64,000 nucleotides of DNA from Hyphomicrobiales bacterium (GTDB lineage: Bacteria > Pseudomonadota > Alphaproteobacteria > Rhizobiales > Xanthobacteraceae): contig JAKFYI010000011.1 of NCBI GenBank assembly GCA_021730985.1, forward strand, positions 1 to 64,000, read 5' to 3'. Below the pieces are notes generated by a model. That model was not told the DNA's origin. It did not search any database and was given only the letters and a program-made list of their open reading frames with translations. Made by a program: the position numbers and the translations under genes. Shown one piece after another: positions 16,640 through 25,768 of the stretch. Each line of letters starts with the position of its first letter. Position 1 is the first letter of the stretch.

Positions 16640-17632
16640 CTAAATCCCCATACCCTTCAACTGGAATTCGGGATACCGCAGGCCGGCGGCAGCCTTCCCC
16701 AACGGGAACGCACCCTCCAAGGTCTCCACCCAGTCGTCGTCGAGCACGGTCTCGGTGGCTGCGACATTCTGCTCCAGATAGGTCCGGCGCTTGGTGCCCG
16801 GGATCGGCACGATGTCGTCGCCCCGTGCCAGCACCCAGGCGATCGCAACCTGGGCCATGGTGAGGCCGGTGGCCTTCGCCACCCTTTCGACAGCCGGAAG
16901 CAGCTTCAGGTTCCGCTCGAAGTTGCCTTCCATGAAGCGCGGGTGCGCGTGCCGCCGGTCAGCCGCGATCAGGTCGTCGCGCTTCTTGAATTCGCCGGAC
17001 AGGAAGCCGCGGCCGAGCGGGCAATAGGCCACCAGCCCAATGCCGAGCTGGCGCAGCGTCGGCAGGATTCCGTTCTCGATGTCGCGCGTCCAGAGCGAGT
17101 ACTCGGTCTCCAGCGCGGAAATCGGATGCGTCTTGTGGGCGCGGCGGATGGTTTCCGCGCCGGCCTCGCACAGGCCGAGGTATCGCACTTTGCCCTGCTC
17201 GACCAGCCGCGACATGGCGCCGACCGTGTCCTCGATCGGCACGTCCTTGTCGATGCGGTGGATGTAATAGAGATCGATCACGTCGATGCCGAGCCGCTTC
17301 AGGCTGGCCTCGCAGGCGACCGGCACGTAGTCCGGCTTGCCGTTGACGCCGCCGCGCTCGCCGTTCGGACCGCGCACGTTGCCGAACTTCGATGCGATGA
17401 TGACCTTGTCGCGCTTGCCCTTGATGCCCTCGCCGACCAGCTTTTCGTTCTTGCCGGCGCTGTAGGCATCCGAGGTGTCGAACAGGTTGAGACCTAGCTC
17501 GATAGCCCGGTGGATGGTCTTGATCGATTCCACGTCGTCCGGCACGCCGTAATCGCCGCTCATGCCGGAACAGCCCAGCCCGATCGCCGAAACGATGAGA
17601 CCCTGGGAGCCGAGTTTGCGTTGCTTCATCAT
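16640..17632 (-). CDS. Aldo/keto reductase
   Basis: NADPH-dependent oxidoreductase of about 330 residues with an AKR TIM barrel. The catalytic tetrad is visible: Asp and Tyr in [15 protein letters not shown], Lys in IIASKFGN and His in YYIHRID. The cofactor end [15 protein letters not shown] is typical. It resembles the YakC/AKR13-type enzymes. Two adjacent ATGs (17632 and 17629) can start it. It follows the RidA gene by 31 nt in the same direction, suggesting co-expression. The substrate is unknown. Confidence 0.9.
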   Translation of the reverse strand: MMKQRKLGSQGLIVSAIGLGCSGMSGDYGVPDDVESIKTIHRAIELGLNLFDTSDAYSAGKNEKLVGEGIKGKRDKVIIASKFGNVRGPNGERGGVNGKPDYVPVACEASLKRLGIDVIDLYYIHRIDKDVPIEDTVGAMSRLVEQGKVRYLGLCEAGAETIRRAHKTHPISALETEYSLWTRDIENGILPTLRQLGIGLVAYCPLGRGFLSGEFKKRDDLIAADRRHAHPRFMEGNFERNLKLLPAVERVAKATGLTMAQVAIAWVLARGDDIVPIPGTKRRTYLEQNVAATETVLDDDWVETLEGAFPLGKAAAGLRYPEFQLKGMGI

Positions 17633-17663
17633 GTGTGGTGCCTGCCTGGAAATCCGTCCCGGT

Positions 17664-18059
17664 TCATACCGCGGCGATGGCCTCGATCTCCAGCAGGAAA
17701 TTCGGGTTGGCAAGGCCGCGCAGGATGCAGAGCGTGCTGCCGGGCGGGTGCTCGTCGAAATAGGTCTGCAGGATGGCCCGCGCCTTCGGCACGTCGTGCG
17801 GGTTGCAGATATAGATCGTGATCTTGGTGACGTCGGAGATTTTCGCGCCGCCAGCCGCCAGCGCATTGGTGAGGTTCTGCATCACCATCCTGGCCTGGGC
17901 GTCGAAGTCGTCCGGCGGCAGCACCTTGCCATCGACGTCCGCCGCGACCTGACCCGCCGCGAACACCAGCTTCTGCGCGCCTTCCGCCGTCACCACATGG
18001 GAGTAGCTGGCGAATGGCTTGGAGATGTTGCTCGGATTGATGCGGGTGATTTTCGCCAT
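17664..18059 (-). CDS. RidA/YjgF-family protein
   Basis: Small cytoplasmic protein of 131 residues of the RidA superfamily, members of which deaminate reactive enamine/imine intermediates or act in catabolic pathways. Matching features are [17 protein letters not shown], the helix [20 protein letters not shown] and the C-terminal strand [14 protein letters not shown]. The arginine in ILRGLANPN is near the usual imine-binding position but offset, so it may be a non-canonical Rid subgroup. It sits between a TTT receptor and the aldo/keto reductase on the same strand. Confidence 0.85.
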   Translation of the reverse strand: MAKITRINPSNISKPFASYSHVVTAEGAQKLVFAAGQVAADVDGKVLPPDDFDAQARMVMQNLTNALAAGGAKISDVTKITIYICNPHDVPKARAILQTYFDEHPPGSTLCILRGLANPNFLLEIEAIAAV

Positions 18060-18133
18060 AACACATTTCTCCTGGATTTGCAGACGCCGACGGCCACGCT
18101 CAGCCCGGCCATCGCGTCGTGCGTTTGCAGTCT

Positions 18134-19132
18134 CTAGCGTTGCGGCGCGGCAGCAGGCTCGGGCGCCATGGGCCCGGCCAGCTTGGCCAGTTCGCCCTGA
18201 CGCACCGTCGACTCCTGCATGAACGCCTTGAAGTTCGATGGCGTGTTGTCCGCGGCCGGCATCACCGTCATGCCGAGCGCCGCCATCCGCGTCTTGAACA
18301 GCTCGGTGTTGACCGCATCGTTCAGCGCCTTGTTGAGGAACGCAACGATCTGCGGCGGCGTCTTGCCCGGCGCCGCGAGGCCCACGAAGCCGTTGTGGTC
18401 GAAGCCCTTGAAGCCGGCCTCCTGCATGGTCGGCACGTCCGGCCAGTCGGCGATGCGGCGCGGGCCTGCTACGGCGAGCGCGCGCAACTGGCCGCCGTCC
18501 ACCAGCGGCTTAGCGCTGGAGTAGAACGTGAACGTGCCCTGGATCGCGCCGGTCACAACCGAAGTCGCGGCCTGCCCGGAGCCGCGATACGGCACCTCCT
18601 GGATCTTGGTGCCGGCGGCGGCATTGAGTTGGTTCAGCGCGATCACCGGCGAACTCGCGGGCCCGGAGGTGCCGAAGCTGTATTTGTCGGGGTTGGCCTT
18701 TGCGCCGGCGACAAGCTCGGCCACCGTTTTGTAGGGAAGCTTGGCGTCGATCACGAGCACCAGCGGCGGCCCTTCGACGATCTTGCCGATGTGCGCGAAG
18801 TCGTTCACCGCGCTGTAGGACACTTTGATGTAGTGCAGGTTTTGCGTGTCGGCGACCGCGTTCGCATGCAGCGTGTAGCCGTCCGGCTCCGACCGCAAGA
18901 CGTGTGTCGCGCCGACCGAGCCCGAACCGCCGGTCTTGTTCTCGACCACGACCGGCACGCCGAGCTTCTCCTGCATGATCGAGGCGAACAGGCGCACCGG
19001 CACGTCGGTCAGACCGCCCTGCGCGAACGGCACCACGATGGTGATGGCGCGGCTGGGATAGTTCTGGGCGTCCGCAGCAGTGCCCATGGCCAGCACAGCC
19101 AACGCCGCGGAGACGAACTGCAAACGCATCAT
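18134..19132 (-). CDS. Orphan TTT receptor (Bug family)
   Basis: Periplasmic receptor of about 332 residues with Sec signal MMRLQFVSAALAVLAMGTAA (then DAQ). The ligand motif is VVPFAQGGLTDVPVRLFA and the second loop is EVPYRGSGQAATSVVTGAIQ. Starts at 19132 and 19129 are both ATG. No TctA or TctB is adjacent. It is the first of a same-strand set with RidA and the aldo/keto reductase, so it may sense or import their substrate. The tail (about 12 residues) is proline/alanine-rich. Confidence 0.88.
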   Translation of the reverse strand: MMRLQFVSAALAVLAMGTAADAQNYPSRAITIVVPFAQGGLTDVPVRLFASIMQEKLGVPVVVENKTGGSGSVGATHVLRSEPDGYTLHANAVADTQNLHYIKVSYSAVNDFAHIGKIVEGPPLVLVIDAKLPYKTVAELVAGAKANPDKYSFGTSGPASSPVIALNQLNAAAGTKIQEVPYRGSGQAATSVVTGAIQGTFTFYSSAKPLVDGGQLRALAVAGPRRIADWPDVPTMQEAGFKGFDHNGFVGLAAPGKTPPQIVAFLNKALNDAVNTELFKTRMAALGMTVMPAADNTPSNFKAFMQESTVRQGELAKLAGPMAPEPAAAPQR

Positions 19133-19259
19133 CGGATGTCCCTTGCTCGACCGGCCCTGGAAGCTTAGCACCGCTGCGGCTTGTGACCAGCGCGCGATCC
19201 GGCGAAACTGCCGGCCGATTTGCAACCGGCCTCGTGCCACCCTGACAGGAGATCAAATC

Positions 19260-19682
19260 ATGGCGGACACCGCCGCTTCGCTGAAGCTGACGACCGACGG
19301 AGCCATGAAGCTCCTCAACGCCGCGATGGCGAAGGCGCGCGACATGAAGGTGCCGCAGTGCATCGCCGTGGTCGACAACGGCGGACATCTTCTGGCCTTC
19401 GCGCGGATGGACGGCGCCTATGCGCTTTCGGTCGATACCGCGCTGATGAAGGCCATGACGGCCGCATCCTACGGCGTGCCGACCGGCGAAATCGCGGCGG
19501 GGGTGGACATCAAGCTCGCCATCGCAACACAGGGCAAGCGCATCAACCTGCCGGGCGGCCTGCCTGTGATCGTGGACGGGCATGTGATCGGCGGGATCGG
19601 CGTCGGCTCCGGCACCGGCGAGCAGGATCGCCAGGTGGCGAACGCGGCGCTCGGGCAGCTTGCCGGCGCAAAGACATTCTAA
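19260..19682 (+). CDS. GlcG/HbpS-family protein
   Basis: Cytoplasmic protein of 140 residues of the GlcG/HbpS (heme-binding or corrinoid-adenosyltransferase-like) family. The family signature is seen in VPQCIAVVDNGGHLLAFARM and GGLPVIVDGHVIGGIGVGSG. No signal peptide precedes it, and AGGAG (about 19246-19250) is a good ribosome site for ATG 19260. It is divergent from the TTT receptor at 19132 and converges on the isomerase gene 9 nt away. The biochemical role of this family is mostly unknown. Confidence 0.85.
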   Translation: MADTAASLKLTTDGAMKLLNAAMAKARDMKVPQCIAVVDNGGHLLAFARMDGAYALSVDTALMKAMTAASYGVPTGEIAAGVDIKLAIATQGKRINLPGGLPVIVDGHVIGGIGVGSGTGEQDRQVANAALGQLAGAKTF

Positions 19683-19691
19683 CGGCGCCGG

Positions 19692-20522
19692 TCACACCAC
19701 GCTGCGGTGGCGCTCCAGGCAGATGCTCAACACTTCGTCGGGGTCGCGCTTCCACCAGTCCAGCGTCGAGAAGATCTCGACGTCGATGTGACCGGAGTAA
19801 CCCGTGGCCTCGACCAGGCCGCGGAGGTGCTTGAGGTCGATCACGCCGTCGCCCGGCATGCCGCGGTCGAACACCAGGTCGCGGGTCGGCACCAGCCAGT
19901 CGCAGACGTGATAGGTGACGATGCGCTTGCCGGCCCGCTCGATCTGCGCGGCCAGGTCCGGATCCCACCAGACGTGATAGGCGTCGAGCGCGATACCGAG
20001 CCCCTCGCCCAGTTCGTCGCAGAGGTTGTTGGCGTGGCCCATGGTGTTGACGCAGGCGCGATCCGCCGCCGTCATCGGATGCAGCGGCTCGATGGCGAGC
20101 GGCACGCCGGCGTCGCGCGCATAGGGCAGCAGCGCCGCGATCCCGTCGCGCACCTGCTCGTGGGCCGCGCCGAGATCTTTCGATCCCTTCGGCAAGCCGC
20201 CCGCGATCAGCACCAGGCAATTGGCGCCGATCCCGGCTGCCTCGTCCACAGCGCGCTTGTTGTCCTCGAGCGCAGCGCGGCGGCCGGCCGCATCGGATGC
20301 GGGAAACATGCCGCCGCGGCACAGGCACGACACATCGAAACCCGCGGCGCGGATCAGCTTGCCGGCCTTTTCGACGCCCACCGCCTGCACAATGTCGCGC
20401 CATGGCGCGATCGCGGAGATGCCGGCCCGCTTGCAGCCCTCGATCAACTGCTCCAGCGACCAAGCCTTCACCGTCGCCGAATTAATGGCAAGCAGCTTGG
20501 AGTCGCTGGACAGATCGCGCAT
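19692..20522 (-). CDS. Sugar phosphate isomerase/epimerase-family protein
   Basis: TIM-barrel protein of 276 residues of the xylose-isomerase-like AP_endonuc_2 family. Probable metal ligands fall in LAIEPLHPM (Glu), IALDAYHVWWDPD (Asp/His), VTYHVCDWLVPT (His) and HIDVEIFSTLDWW (Glu). ATG 20522 is chosen because it overlaps the upstream stop codon by one base (TGATG); a TTG at 20525 is possible. It is the last gene of the operon with the Gfo/Idh/MocA oxidoreductase and DUF993 protein, implying a sugar or polyol pathway. Confidence 0.87.
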   Translation of the reverse strand: MRDLSSDSKLLAINSATVKAWSLEQLIEGCKRAGISAIAPWRDIVQAVGVEKAGKLIRAAGFDVSCLCRGGMFPASDAAGRRAALEDNKRAVDEAAGIGANCLVLIAGGLPKGSKDLGAAHEQVRDGIAALLPYARDAGVPLAIEPLHPMTAADRACVNTMGHANNLCDELGEGLGIALDAYHVWWDPDLAAQIERAGKRIVTYHVCDWLVPTRDLVFDRGMPGDGVIDLKHLRGLVEATGYSGHIDVEIFSTLDWWKRDPDEVLSICLERHRSVV

Positions 20523-21685
20523 CAAGCCACCACGCCGCGCATCGCCATCACGATGCGCATGCGGGCCGCGGCGCGATCCGGATCGGCGAGCAGGCCCGCG
20601 GCGTCAGCCAGCCGGAACAGTTCGGCCAGATGCAGCGCGGAGCGCGCGCTCTCCTGGCCGCCGACCATGATGAAATGGTTCTGCAGGCCATTGAGATACG
20701 CCATGAACACGACGCCGGTCTTGTAGAAGCGCGTCGGCGCCTTGAAGATGTGACGCGACAGCGGCACAGTCGGCGCCAGGATTTCATTGTAGGTCTCGAC
20801 ATCGCCGCGGGCGAACGCGCCGAGCGCCGCCGACGCGGCCGGCGCAATGGCGTCGAAGATGCCGAGCAGCGCGTCGGAATAGCCATGGTTGTCGCCCGCG
20901 ATCAGTTCCGCGTAATTGAAGTCATCGCCGGTGTACATGCGCACGCCTTGCGGCAGGCGGCGGCGCATCGAGATTTCCTTGCCCTTGTCGAGCAGCGAGA
21001 TCTTCACGCCATCTACCTTCGACGGATTGGCCGCAATCACATCGACTGCGACCTTCATCGCCTCCATGTGATTCTTGTGACCCCAGTAGCCCTCCAGCGC
21101 GGGATCGAACATCTCACCGAGCCAGTGGATGATGACCGGCTGCTTCACCTGGGAAAGAATGCGGTCGTAGACCTTGGTGTAGTCGTCCGGCGACTGCGCG
21201 GCCTTGACCAGCGCGCGGCTCGCCATCAGCACGATGCGGCCTCCGAGCTTCTCGATCGCCGAGCATTGCTCTTCGTAAGCGCGGATCACGTCGTCGATGG
21301 TGACGCTGGCCGCCGGCCGCAGATGATCGGTGCCGGCGCCGGAGCCGACCAGCGCGCCGGGATAATCCCGCGCCGCTTCCAGCGTGCGCTGGATCAGCTC
21401 CAGCGAGGTCGGCCAGTCCATTCCCATGCCGCGCTGCGCGGTGTCCATCGCTTCGGCGACGCCCAGCCCGAGCGACCAGACATGGCGGCGGAAATCCATC
21501 GTGGTATCCCAGTCGATCGCGGAATCGATCCAGGGATCGCGGTCGGCCAGCGGATCGGGGACGACGTGCGCGGCGGCGTAGGCGACGCGGTTGAACGGCT
21601 GGTCGGCGGCCGGGAAATTCTTCGGCGGCTGCGTCGTGTAAGGCGCGAGCCGGCCGCCAGCGACAGGGAGATTCAGTGTGGGCAT
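20522..21685 (-). CDS. DUF993 protein (dihydrodipicolinate synthase-like aldolase)
   Basis: Protein of 387 residues of the DUF993 family, a distant relative of DapA-type aldolases. Features seen are VGSGAGTDHLRPAASVTIDD, QPVIIHWLGEMFDPALEGYW and VDGVKISLLDKGKEI, where the lysine could be the Schiff-base residue. It lies between an oxidoreductase and an isomerase in one operon, overlapping the isomerase start by 1 nt. This arrangement suggests retro-aldol cleavage of an oxidised, isomerised sugar. The reaction is inferred, not demonstrated. Confidence 0.85.
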   Translation of the reverse strand: MPTLNLPVAGGRLAPYTTQPPKNFPAADQPFNRVAYAAAHVVPDPLADRDPWIDSAIDWDTTMDFRRHVWSLGLGVAEAMDTAQRGMGMDWPTSLELIQRTLEAARDYPGALVGSGAGTDHLRPAASVTIDDVIRAYEEQCSAIEKLGGRIVLMASRALVKAAQSPDDYTKVYDRILSQVKQPVIIHWLGEMFDPALEGYWGHKNHMEAMKVAVDVIAANPSKVDGVKISLLDKGKEISMRRRLPQGVRMYTGDDFNYAELIAGDNHGYSDALLGIFDAIAPAASAALGAFARGDVETYNEILAPTVPLSRHIFKAPTRFYKTGVVFMAYLNGLQNHFIMVGGQESARSALHLAELFRLADAAGLLADPDRAAARMRIVMAMRGVVA

Positions 21686-21710
21686 TGAATTCTCCCCGCA
21701 CGCATCGCGA

Positions 21711-22862
21711 TCACACCTTCAGCACCGGGATATCGATCCAGCGGCGGTCCTTCCAGCTCTTGTGGGCGGCTTCGACGAGTTGCAGGCCCTTGGCGCCTTC
21801 CAACAGCGTCCACTTAAATGGCACTCCGTCATAGAGATGCCGGATGAACATTTCCCACTGCGTCTTGAAGCCGTTGTCGTAGCTGCCCAGGCCCGGCACC
21901 TCCGACCAGGTGTCGTAGAAATCGATCGGCTGCGGCACGTCGGGATTCCAAACCGGGCGCGGCGTGTTGACCCGCTGCTGACTCCAGCACTTCTGCAATC
22001 CCGCCACAGCCGAGCCATGCGTCCCGTCAACGTGGAACACGGCGAGGTCGTCGCGCCGCACCCGCGTGACCCATGACATGTTGATGTGCGCGACCACTCC
22101 GCCCTTGAGCTGGAACGTGGCGTAGGCAGCATCGTCAACGTCGGCGTTGTAGGTCTTGCCGCTTTCGTCCACGCGCTTGGGAATATGCGTCGCGCCAAGG
22201 CACGTCACGCTCTCGACATCGCCGAACAGGTTGTCGAGCACATAGCGCCAGTGGCACACCATGTCGAGGATGATGCCGCCGCCCTCCGCCTTCTTATAGT
22301 TCCAGGACGGGCGCTGCGCCGGCTGCCAGTCGCCCTCGAACACCCAGTAGCCGAACTCGCCGCGCACCGAGAGCAACTTGCCGAAGAAGCCGGAGTCGAT
22401 CAGCACCTTGAGCTTGAGCAAGCCCGGCAGAAACAGCTTGTCCTGCACCACGCCGTGCTTGATGCCGGCCTTCTTGGCGGCGCGTACCAGGTCGAGCGCG
22501 TCCTTCAGCGTGTCGGACACCGGCTTCTCGCAGTAGATGTCCTTGCCGGCCTTCATCGCCCTCTTGAGCAATTCGGCGCGAAGCTGCGTCGTGGCGGCGT
22601 CGAAGAACAGCGTGTCCTTCTTGTCCTGCAGCGCCTTGTCGAGGTCTGTGGTCCAACGCAGGTTGCCATGCGCCTTGGCGAGGGCTGCGACTTTCTCCGC
22701 ATTGCGGCCGACCAGGATCGGGTCCGGCATCACCCGGTCGCCGTTCTTCAACGGAACACCGCCCTCGGCCCGGATCGCGACGATCGAGCGGATCAGATGC
22801 TGGTTCATGCCCATGCGTCCGGTGACGCCGTTCATGATGATGCCGAGACGTTGCTGCGCCAT
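21711..22862 (-). CDS. Gfo/Idh/MocA-family oxidoreductase
   Basis: NAD(P)-dependent dehydrogenase of 383 residues. The Rossmann start is IIMNGVTGRMGMNQHLIRS and the family EKP motif is in DIYCEKPVSDTLKDAL. The substrate domain contains ILDMVCHWRYVLDNLF with the usual catalytic-type histidine. It is the first gene of the three-gene operon and has the ribosome site GGGAGG upstream. A 16-bp palindromic operator lies 34-49 bp before its start. It probably oxidises a sugar or inositol-like compound. Confidence 0.9.
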   Translation of the reverse strand: MAQQRLGIIMNGVTGRMGMNQHLIRSIVAIRAEGGVPLKNGDRVMPDPILVGRNAEKVAALAKAHGNLRWTTDLDKALQDKKDTLFFDAATTQLRAELLKRAMKAGKDIYCEKPVSDTLKDALDLVRAAKKAGIKHGVVQDKLFLPGLLKLKVLIDSGFFGKLLSVRGEFGYWVFEGDWQPAQRPSWNYKKAEGGGIILDMVCHWRYVLDNLFGDVESVTCLGATHIPKRVDESGKTYNADVDDAAYATFQLKGGVVAHINMSWVTRVRRDDLAVFHVDGTHGSAVAGLQKCWSQQRVNTPRPVWNPDVPQPIDFYDTWSEVPGLGSYDNGFKTQWEMFIRHLYDGVPFKWTLLEGAKGLQLVEAAHKSWKDRRWIDIPVLKV

Positions 22863-22895
22863 GCCCGTTTTCCTCCCGATTGCCGACCTTCGATA

Positions 22896-22911
22896 GTAAC
22901 TAATTAGTTAC
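22896..22911. promoter_or_regulatory. Perfect 16-bp palindromic operator for the TetR regulator
   Basis: GTAACTAATTAGTTAC is a perfect palindrome in the 63-bp gap between the TetR gene and the oxidoreductase operon. It is strikingly AT-rich in a GC-rich region. TetR proteins bind such palindromes, and this one sits where the -10 element of the downstream operon should be, so repression is the simplest model. Confidence 0.75.
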
Positions 22912-22929
22912 AACGAGCCGGGCCGTCAA
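22901..22929 (-). promoter_or_regulatory. Candidate promoter of the oxidoreductase-DUF993-isomerase operon
   Basis: On the minus strand a TTGACG -35 hexamer (22929-22924) is followed after 17 bp by TAATTA (22906-22901), a weak -10 located inside the 16-bp palindrome. The -35 overlaps the last codons of the TetR gene. Spacing is ideal but the -10 is far from consensus. Confidence 0.35.
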
Positions 22930-23606
22930 GCGGATTTTTCGGGCCGAAGATAGCCCAGAATCACCGAAGAAATATGCCGTCCCCACGCGTGAATCTCCGC
23001 CTGCGCCATCAGGTCGCGAGCGAAGATGGCCGACAGCGTCCAGCGGTTCGAAAGATAGAAAATGCCGAGCGAGGCGATGGAGATATAGACGTAGACCGGA
23101 TCGGCGTCGCGGCGGAACGCGCCGCTGTCGGCGCCGCGCTTGAGCACATCCGAGATCATCGACACCAGAGGCGAATGAAGCTGGAGCACGCGCTTCGATT
23201 TCTTGAGGAATTTCGCCCGGTGCAGGTTCTCGGTACTGAGCAGGCTTAGGAACTCCGGGTGCTCGATGAAGTAATCCCAGCTAAATTCGACCAGCCGCTC
23301 GATGGCCTGTACGGGCTCTAGGTTGGTGAGCTGCAGCTTGGCCTCCGACACGCGGATGCCGACATAAGCGTCTTCGAGAACGGCGAGATAGAGCCCGTCC
23401 TTGTCGCCGAAATAGTGGTAGATCATGCGCTTGTTGGCGCCGGACTTCAGGGCGATAGAGTCGATCCGCGCGCCGGCGTAGCCCTTCTCGGTGAATTCCG
23501 TCACCGCGGCGGCGAGGATCGACGCGCTGGTGCGCTCGGGGTCGCGCGGGCCTGCGCCGCGAACCTTCTTGGCGCCCTGAGCCTTGCCTTTGGTCCGCGC
23601 CGCCAT
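22926..23606 (-). CDS. TetR-family transcriptional regulator
   Basis: Repressor of 226 residues. The HTH is in ASILAAAVTEFTEKGYAGAR and SGANKRMIYHYFGDKDGLYL, typical of TetR. The C-terminal ligand domain begins LEDAYVGIRVSEAKLQ. The start at 23606 (MAARTKGKAQG) gives a short basic N-terminal tail as in this family; further upstream codons look non-coding. It lies directly upstream of the oxidoreductase operon on the same strand, with the palindrome at 22896-22911 between them, and divergent from the amidohydrolase at 23717. Confidence 0.9.
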   Translation of the reverse strand: MAARTKGKAQGAKKVRGAGPRDPERTSASILAAAVTEFTEKGYAGARIDSIALKSGANKRMIYHYFGDKDGLYLAVLEDAYVGIRVSEAKLQLTNLEPVQAIERLVEFSWDYFIEHPEFLSLLSTENLHRAKFLKKSKRVLQLHSPLVSMISDVLKRGADSGAFRRDADPVYVYISIASLGIFYLSNRWTLSAIFARDLMAQAEIHAWGRHISSVILGYLRPEKSA

Positions 23607-23716
23607 CTGATCGGAAACCTTTGCAAAACGATGCCGTTCTAAAGCGCGGACGGCTTGGACGCCAGAGCGGCGCCATGAGACCATGGGCTATCGAAGCTCA
23701 TTCCGGACTTTACGAC

Positions 23717-24556
23717 ATGCAATCCAATGCCAGCACTCCGCGGCTCAAGGCGCCGCCCGGCGCCTGCGACACCCACATGCATTTCTACGACGCCCGCTTT
23801 CCCACGGCGAAGACGGCGCTGATGACGCCGCCGGACGCTACGGTTGCGGACTATCGGAGGCTGCAAGCGCGGCTCGGCCTCGAACGCAACGTGGTGGTGC
23901 AGCCGACCACCTACGGCACCGACAACCGCTGCACGCTGGAGGCGATGGCCGCGCTGGGCGCGAGCGCGCGGGGCGTCGCCGCGGTGGACCAGAGCGTGAC
24001 CGATGCCGAACTGGAGCGGCTCGCCAAGGCGGGCATCCGTGGCGTGCGCTTTCACATGCTGCCGGGCGGCGCGCTGCCGTGGGACATCCTGGAGACGATG
24101 GCGGCGCGGGTCGGCGCATTCGGCTGGCACGTTCAGCTCCAGCTCGACGGCAAAGCGTTTCCCGAACGCGAGGCGCAACTCAAACGGCTGCCCGGCACGC
24201 TGGTGGTGGACCACATCGGCAAATTCCTTCAGATCGTGCCGCCGGAGCACGAGAATTTCCGCGCACTGGCGCGGTTGGTGGAGAACGGCAAGACCTACGT
24301 GAAGCTTTCGGCGCCGTACGAGTTCTCCAAGTCCGGCCCGCCGGACTATGCCGACGCCGGCGCGCTGGCGAAGGCGCTGATCGCGATTGCGCCGGAGCGC
24401 ATGCTGTGGGCGAGCAACTGGCCGCACCCGTCGGAACCTGCCGACCACAAGCCCGACGACGCCATGCTGCTCGACACGCTGCTGCACTGGGCGGACAGCG
24501 ACACGACGCGACGGATGATCCTGGCGGACAACCCGGCGCGGCTTTACGGGTTTTGA
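23717..24556 (+). CDS. Amidohydrolase-family hydrolase (2-pyrone-4,6-dicarboxylate lactonase-like)
   Basis: TIM-barrel hydrolase of about 279 residues of the amidohydrolase 2 group. It has the metal motif ACDTHMHFYDARFP, RNVVVQPTTYGTDNRCTLEA, LVVDHIGKFLQIVPPEH and MLWASNWPHPSEPADHK, resembling the LigI lactonase that opens 2-pyrone-4,6-dicarboxylate. The start at 23717 is chosen because family members begin with a short lead before CDTHMH; ATG 23675 is possible and neither has a strong ribosome site. It is cytoplasmic. Exact substrate not assigned. Confidence 0.8.
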   Translation: MQSNASTPRLKAPPGACDTHMHFYDARFPTAKTALMTPPDATVADYRRLQARLGLERNVVVQPTTYGTDNRCTLEAMAALGASARGVAAVDQSVTDAELERLAKAGIRGVRFHMLPGGALPWDILETMAARVGAFGWHVQLQLDGKAFPEREAQLKRLPGTLVVDHIGKFLQIVPPEHENFRALARLVENGKTYVKLSAPYEFSKSGPPDYADAGALAKALIAIAPERMLWASNWPHPSEPADHKPDDAMLLDTLLHWADSDTTRRMILADNPARLYGF

Positions 24557-24587
24557 AGCTTCGACCACCGATGCCGCTTGATCGAGA

Positions 24588-25580
24588 CTAAACCCGCTGC
24601 CCCTCGCTGAGCGGAATGTCCCGCATGGTCGAGGGTGCGAACATTTCCTCAAGCTTGATGCGCCGAGAGGTCAGCCCCTGCTCGTGGGTGTACTGCAGCA
24701 GCGCTTCGATCGACGGCCGGCTCTGCCCGATGCCGTAGGGATACCAGTCCTCGCCGATGATCGACTTCTCCTCCTCGATCATCGGCTGCAGCCAGGCGAA
24801 CGACGCCTTCGGCGAGCCGGTCTCGGTGATGTTCTGGTAACACCAGTCCTTCGACTGGCAGAACGCCTTGTAGAGATTGAGCGCGACCCACGGATCGCGG
24901 TCGTACACGTCGCGGCGGATCACCACGGTGTGCATGATCGGATAGATCTTGGTGCGCTTGTAGTAGTCCTTCTCGACCTCGGCGTAGTTCGGCATCAGGC
25001 GGCGCACCTTCGGTGAGCCGCGCCGGAACGACAGCGGGTTGTTCGCGGTGATGATGAAGTCGAGCTCGCCGCGCTCCAGCATGTCGCCAAGCTCGGTGCC
25101 CTCCGGCGCCTGCGTCAGCTTCACGTCGGACGGCAGCTTGCGGCCAAGCCGGTCAGCGCGGCCTTGCACCCACTCGACATCGGACGGCTTCACGCCGAAC
25201 TCGTGCTGCATCAGGCCGCGCATGTAGACGGCGGCAGTCATCGAATATTCCGGCACCCCGCCGCGCTTGCCCTTGAGGTCGGCGCCGCTCTTGATGCCCT
25301 TGCCGGCGTTGATGAAGAAGTAGCCGTGGCGGAACACGCGCGACGGATAGACCGGAATGGCGATGAACGGCGAATTCCCCTCGCTCACCAGCGTGGTGTA
25401 GTTCGACATCGACATCTCGGAGACGTCGAACTCCTTGAACTGCAGCATGCGCCAGAAAATCTCGGCGGGCTGGAGCTGGATGTAGTTGAGGTCGATGCCT
25501 TCGGCCCGGATGGTGCCGTCGCGCAGGGCCTGCGTGCGATCATAGGGGCCGCACGCGAGATTGAGTTTGAGATTGGGCAT
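24588..25580 (-). CDS. 4,5-dihydroxyphthalate decarboxylase-like protein (copy 1)
   Basis: Protein of 330 residues with a periplasmic-binding-protein fold, similar to Pht5-type 4,5-dihydroxyphthalate decarboxylases and often annotated as an ABC receptor. Diagnostic stretches are LACGPYDRTQALRDG, FDVSEMSMSNYTTLVSEGN, IPVYPSRVFRHGYFFINAG and GKRGGVPEYSMTAAVYMRG. No signal peptide is present: it begins MPNLKLNLACG directly with the fold. That favours a cytoplasmic enzyme over a transport receptor. Paralogues are at 31294 and 48528. It converges on the amidohydrolase gene. Confidence 0.82.
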   Translation of the reverse strand: MPNLKLNLACGPYDRTQALRDGTIRAEGIDLNYIQLQPAEIFWRMLQFKEFDVSEMSMSNYTTLVSEGNSPFIAIPVYPSRVFRHGYFFINAGKGIKSGADLKGKRGGVPEYSMTAAVYMRGLMQHEFGVKPSDVEWVQGRADRLGRKLPSDVKLTQAPEGTELGDMLERGELDFIITANNPLSFRRGSPKVRRLMPNYAEVEKDYYKRTKIYPIMHTVVIRRDVYDRDPWVALNLYKAFCQSKDWCYQNITETGSPKASFAWLQPMIEEEKSIIGEDWYPYGIGQSRPSIEALLQYTHEQGLTSRRIKLEEMFAPSTMRDIPLSEGQRV

Positions 25581-25768
25581 CGAGGCCTCCGGCTTGGATG
25601 CGGCACGGTGTCCAAGCCCCTCCGCACTGTCAAGGCAATCGCGACAGACCGAAGCGCGCCGATGCGGCAATACGCCAATGTCACCGCGGCGCCTGCATGG
25701 CAGCGAAACTGGCAGCCGCTCTGGAAACCAAGTAGCCTCGCGCCCAAGAGCGAAGGAGACTTGAGACG

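Noticed and set aside
24588..25580. ABC transporter receptor role for the decarboxylase-like protein
   Set aside because: No signal peptide and no neighbouring ABC ATPase or permease.
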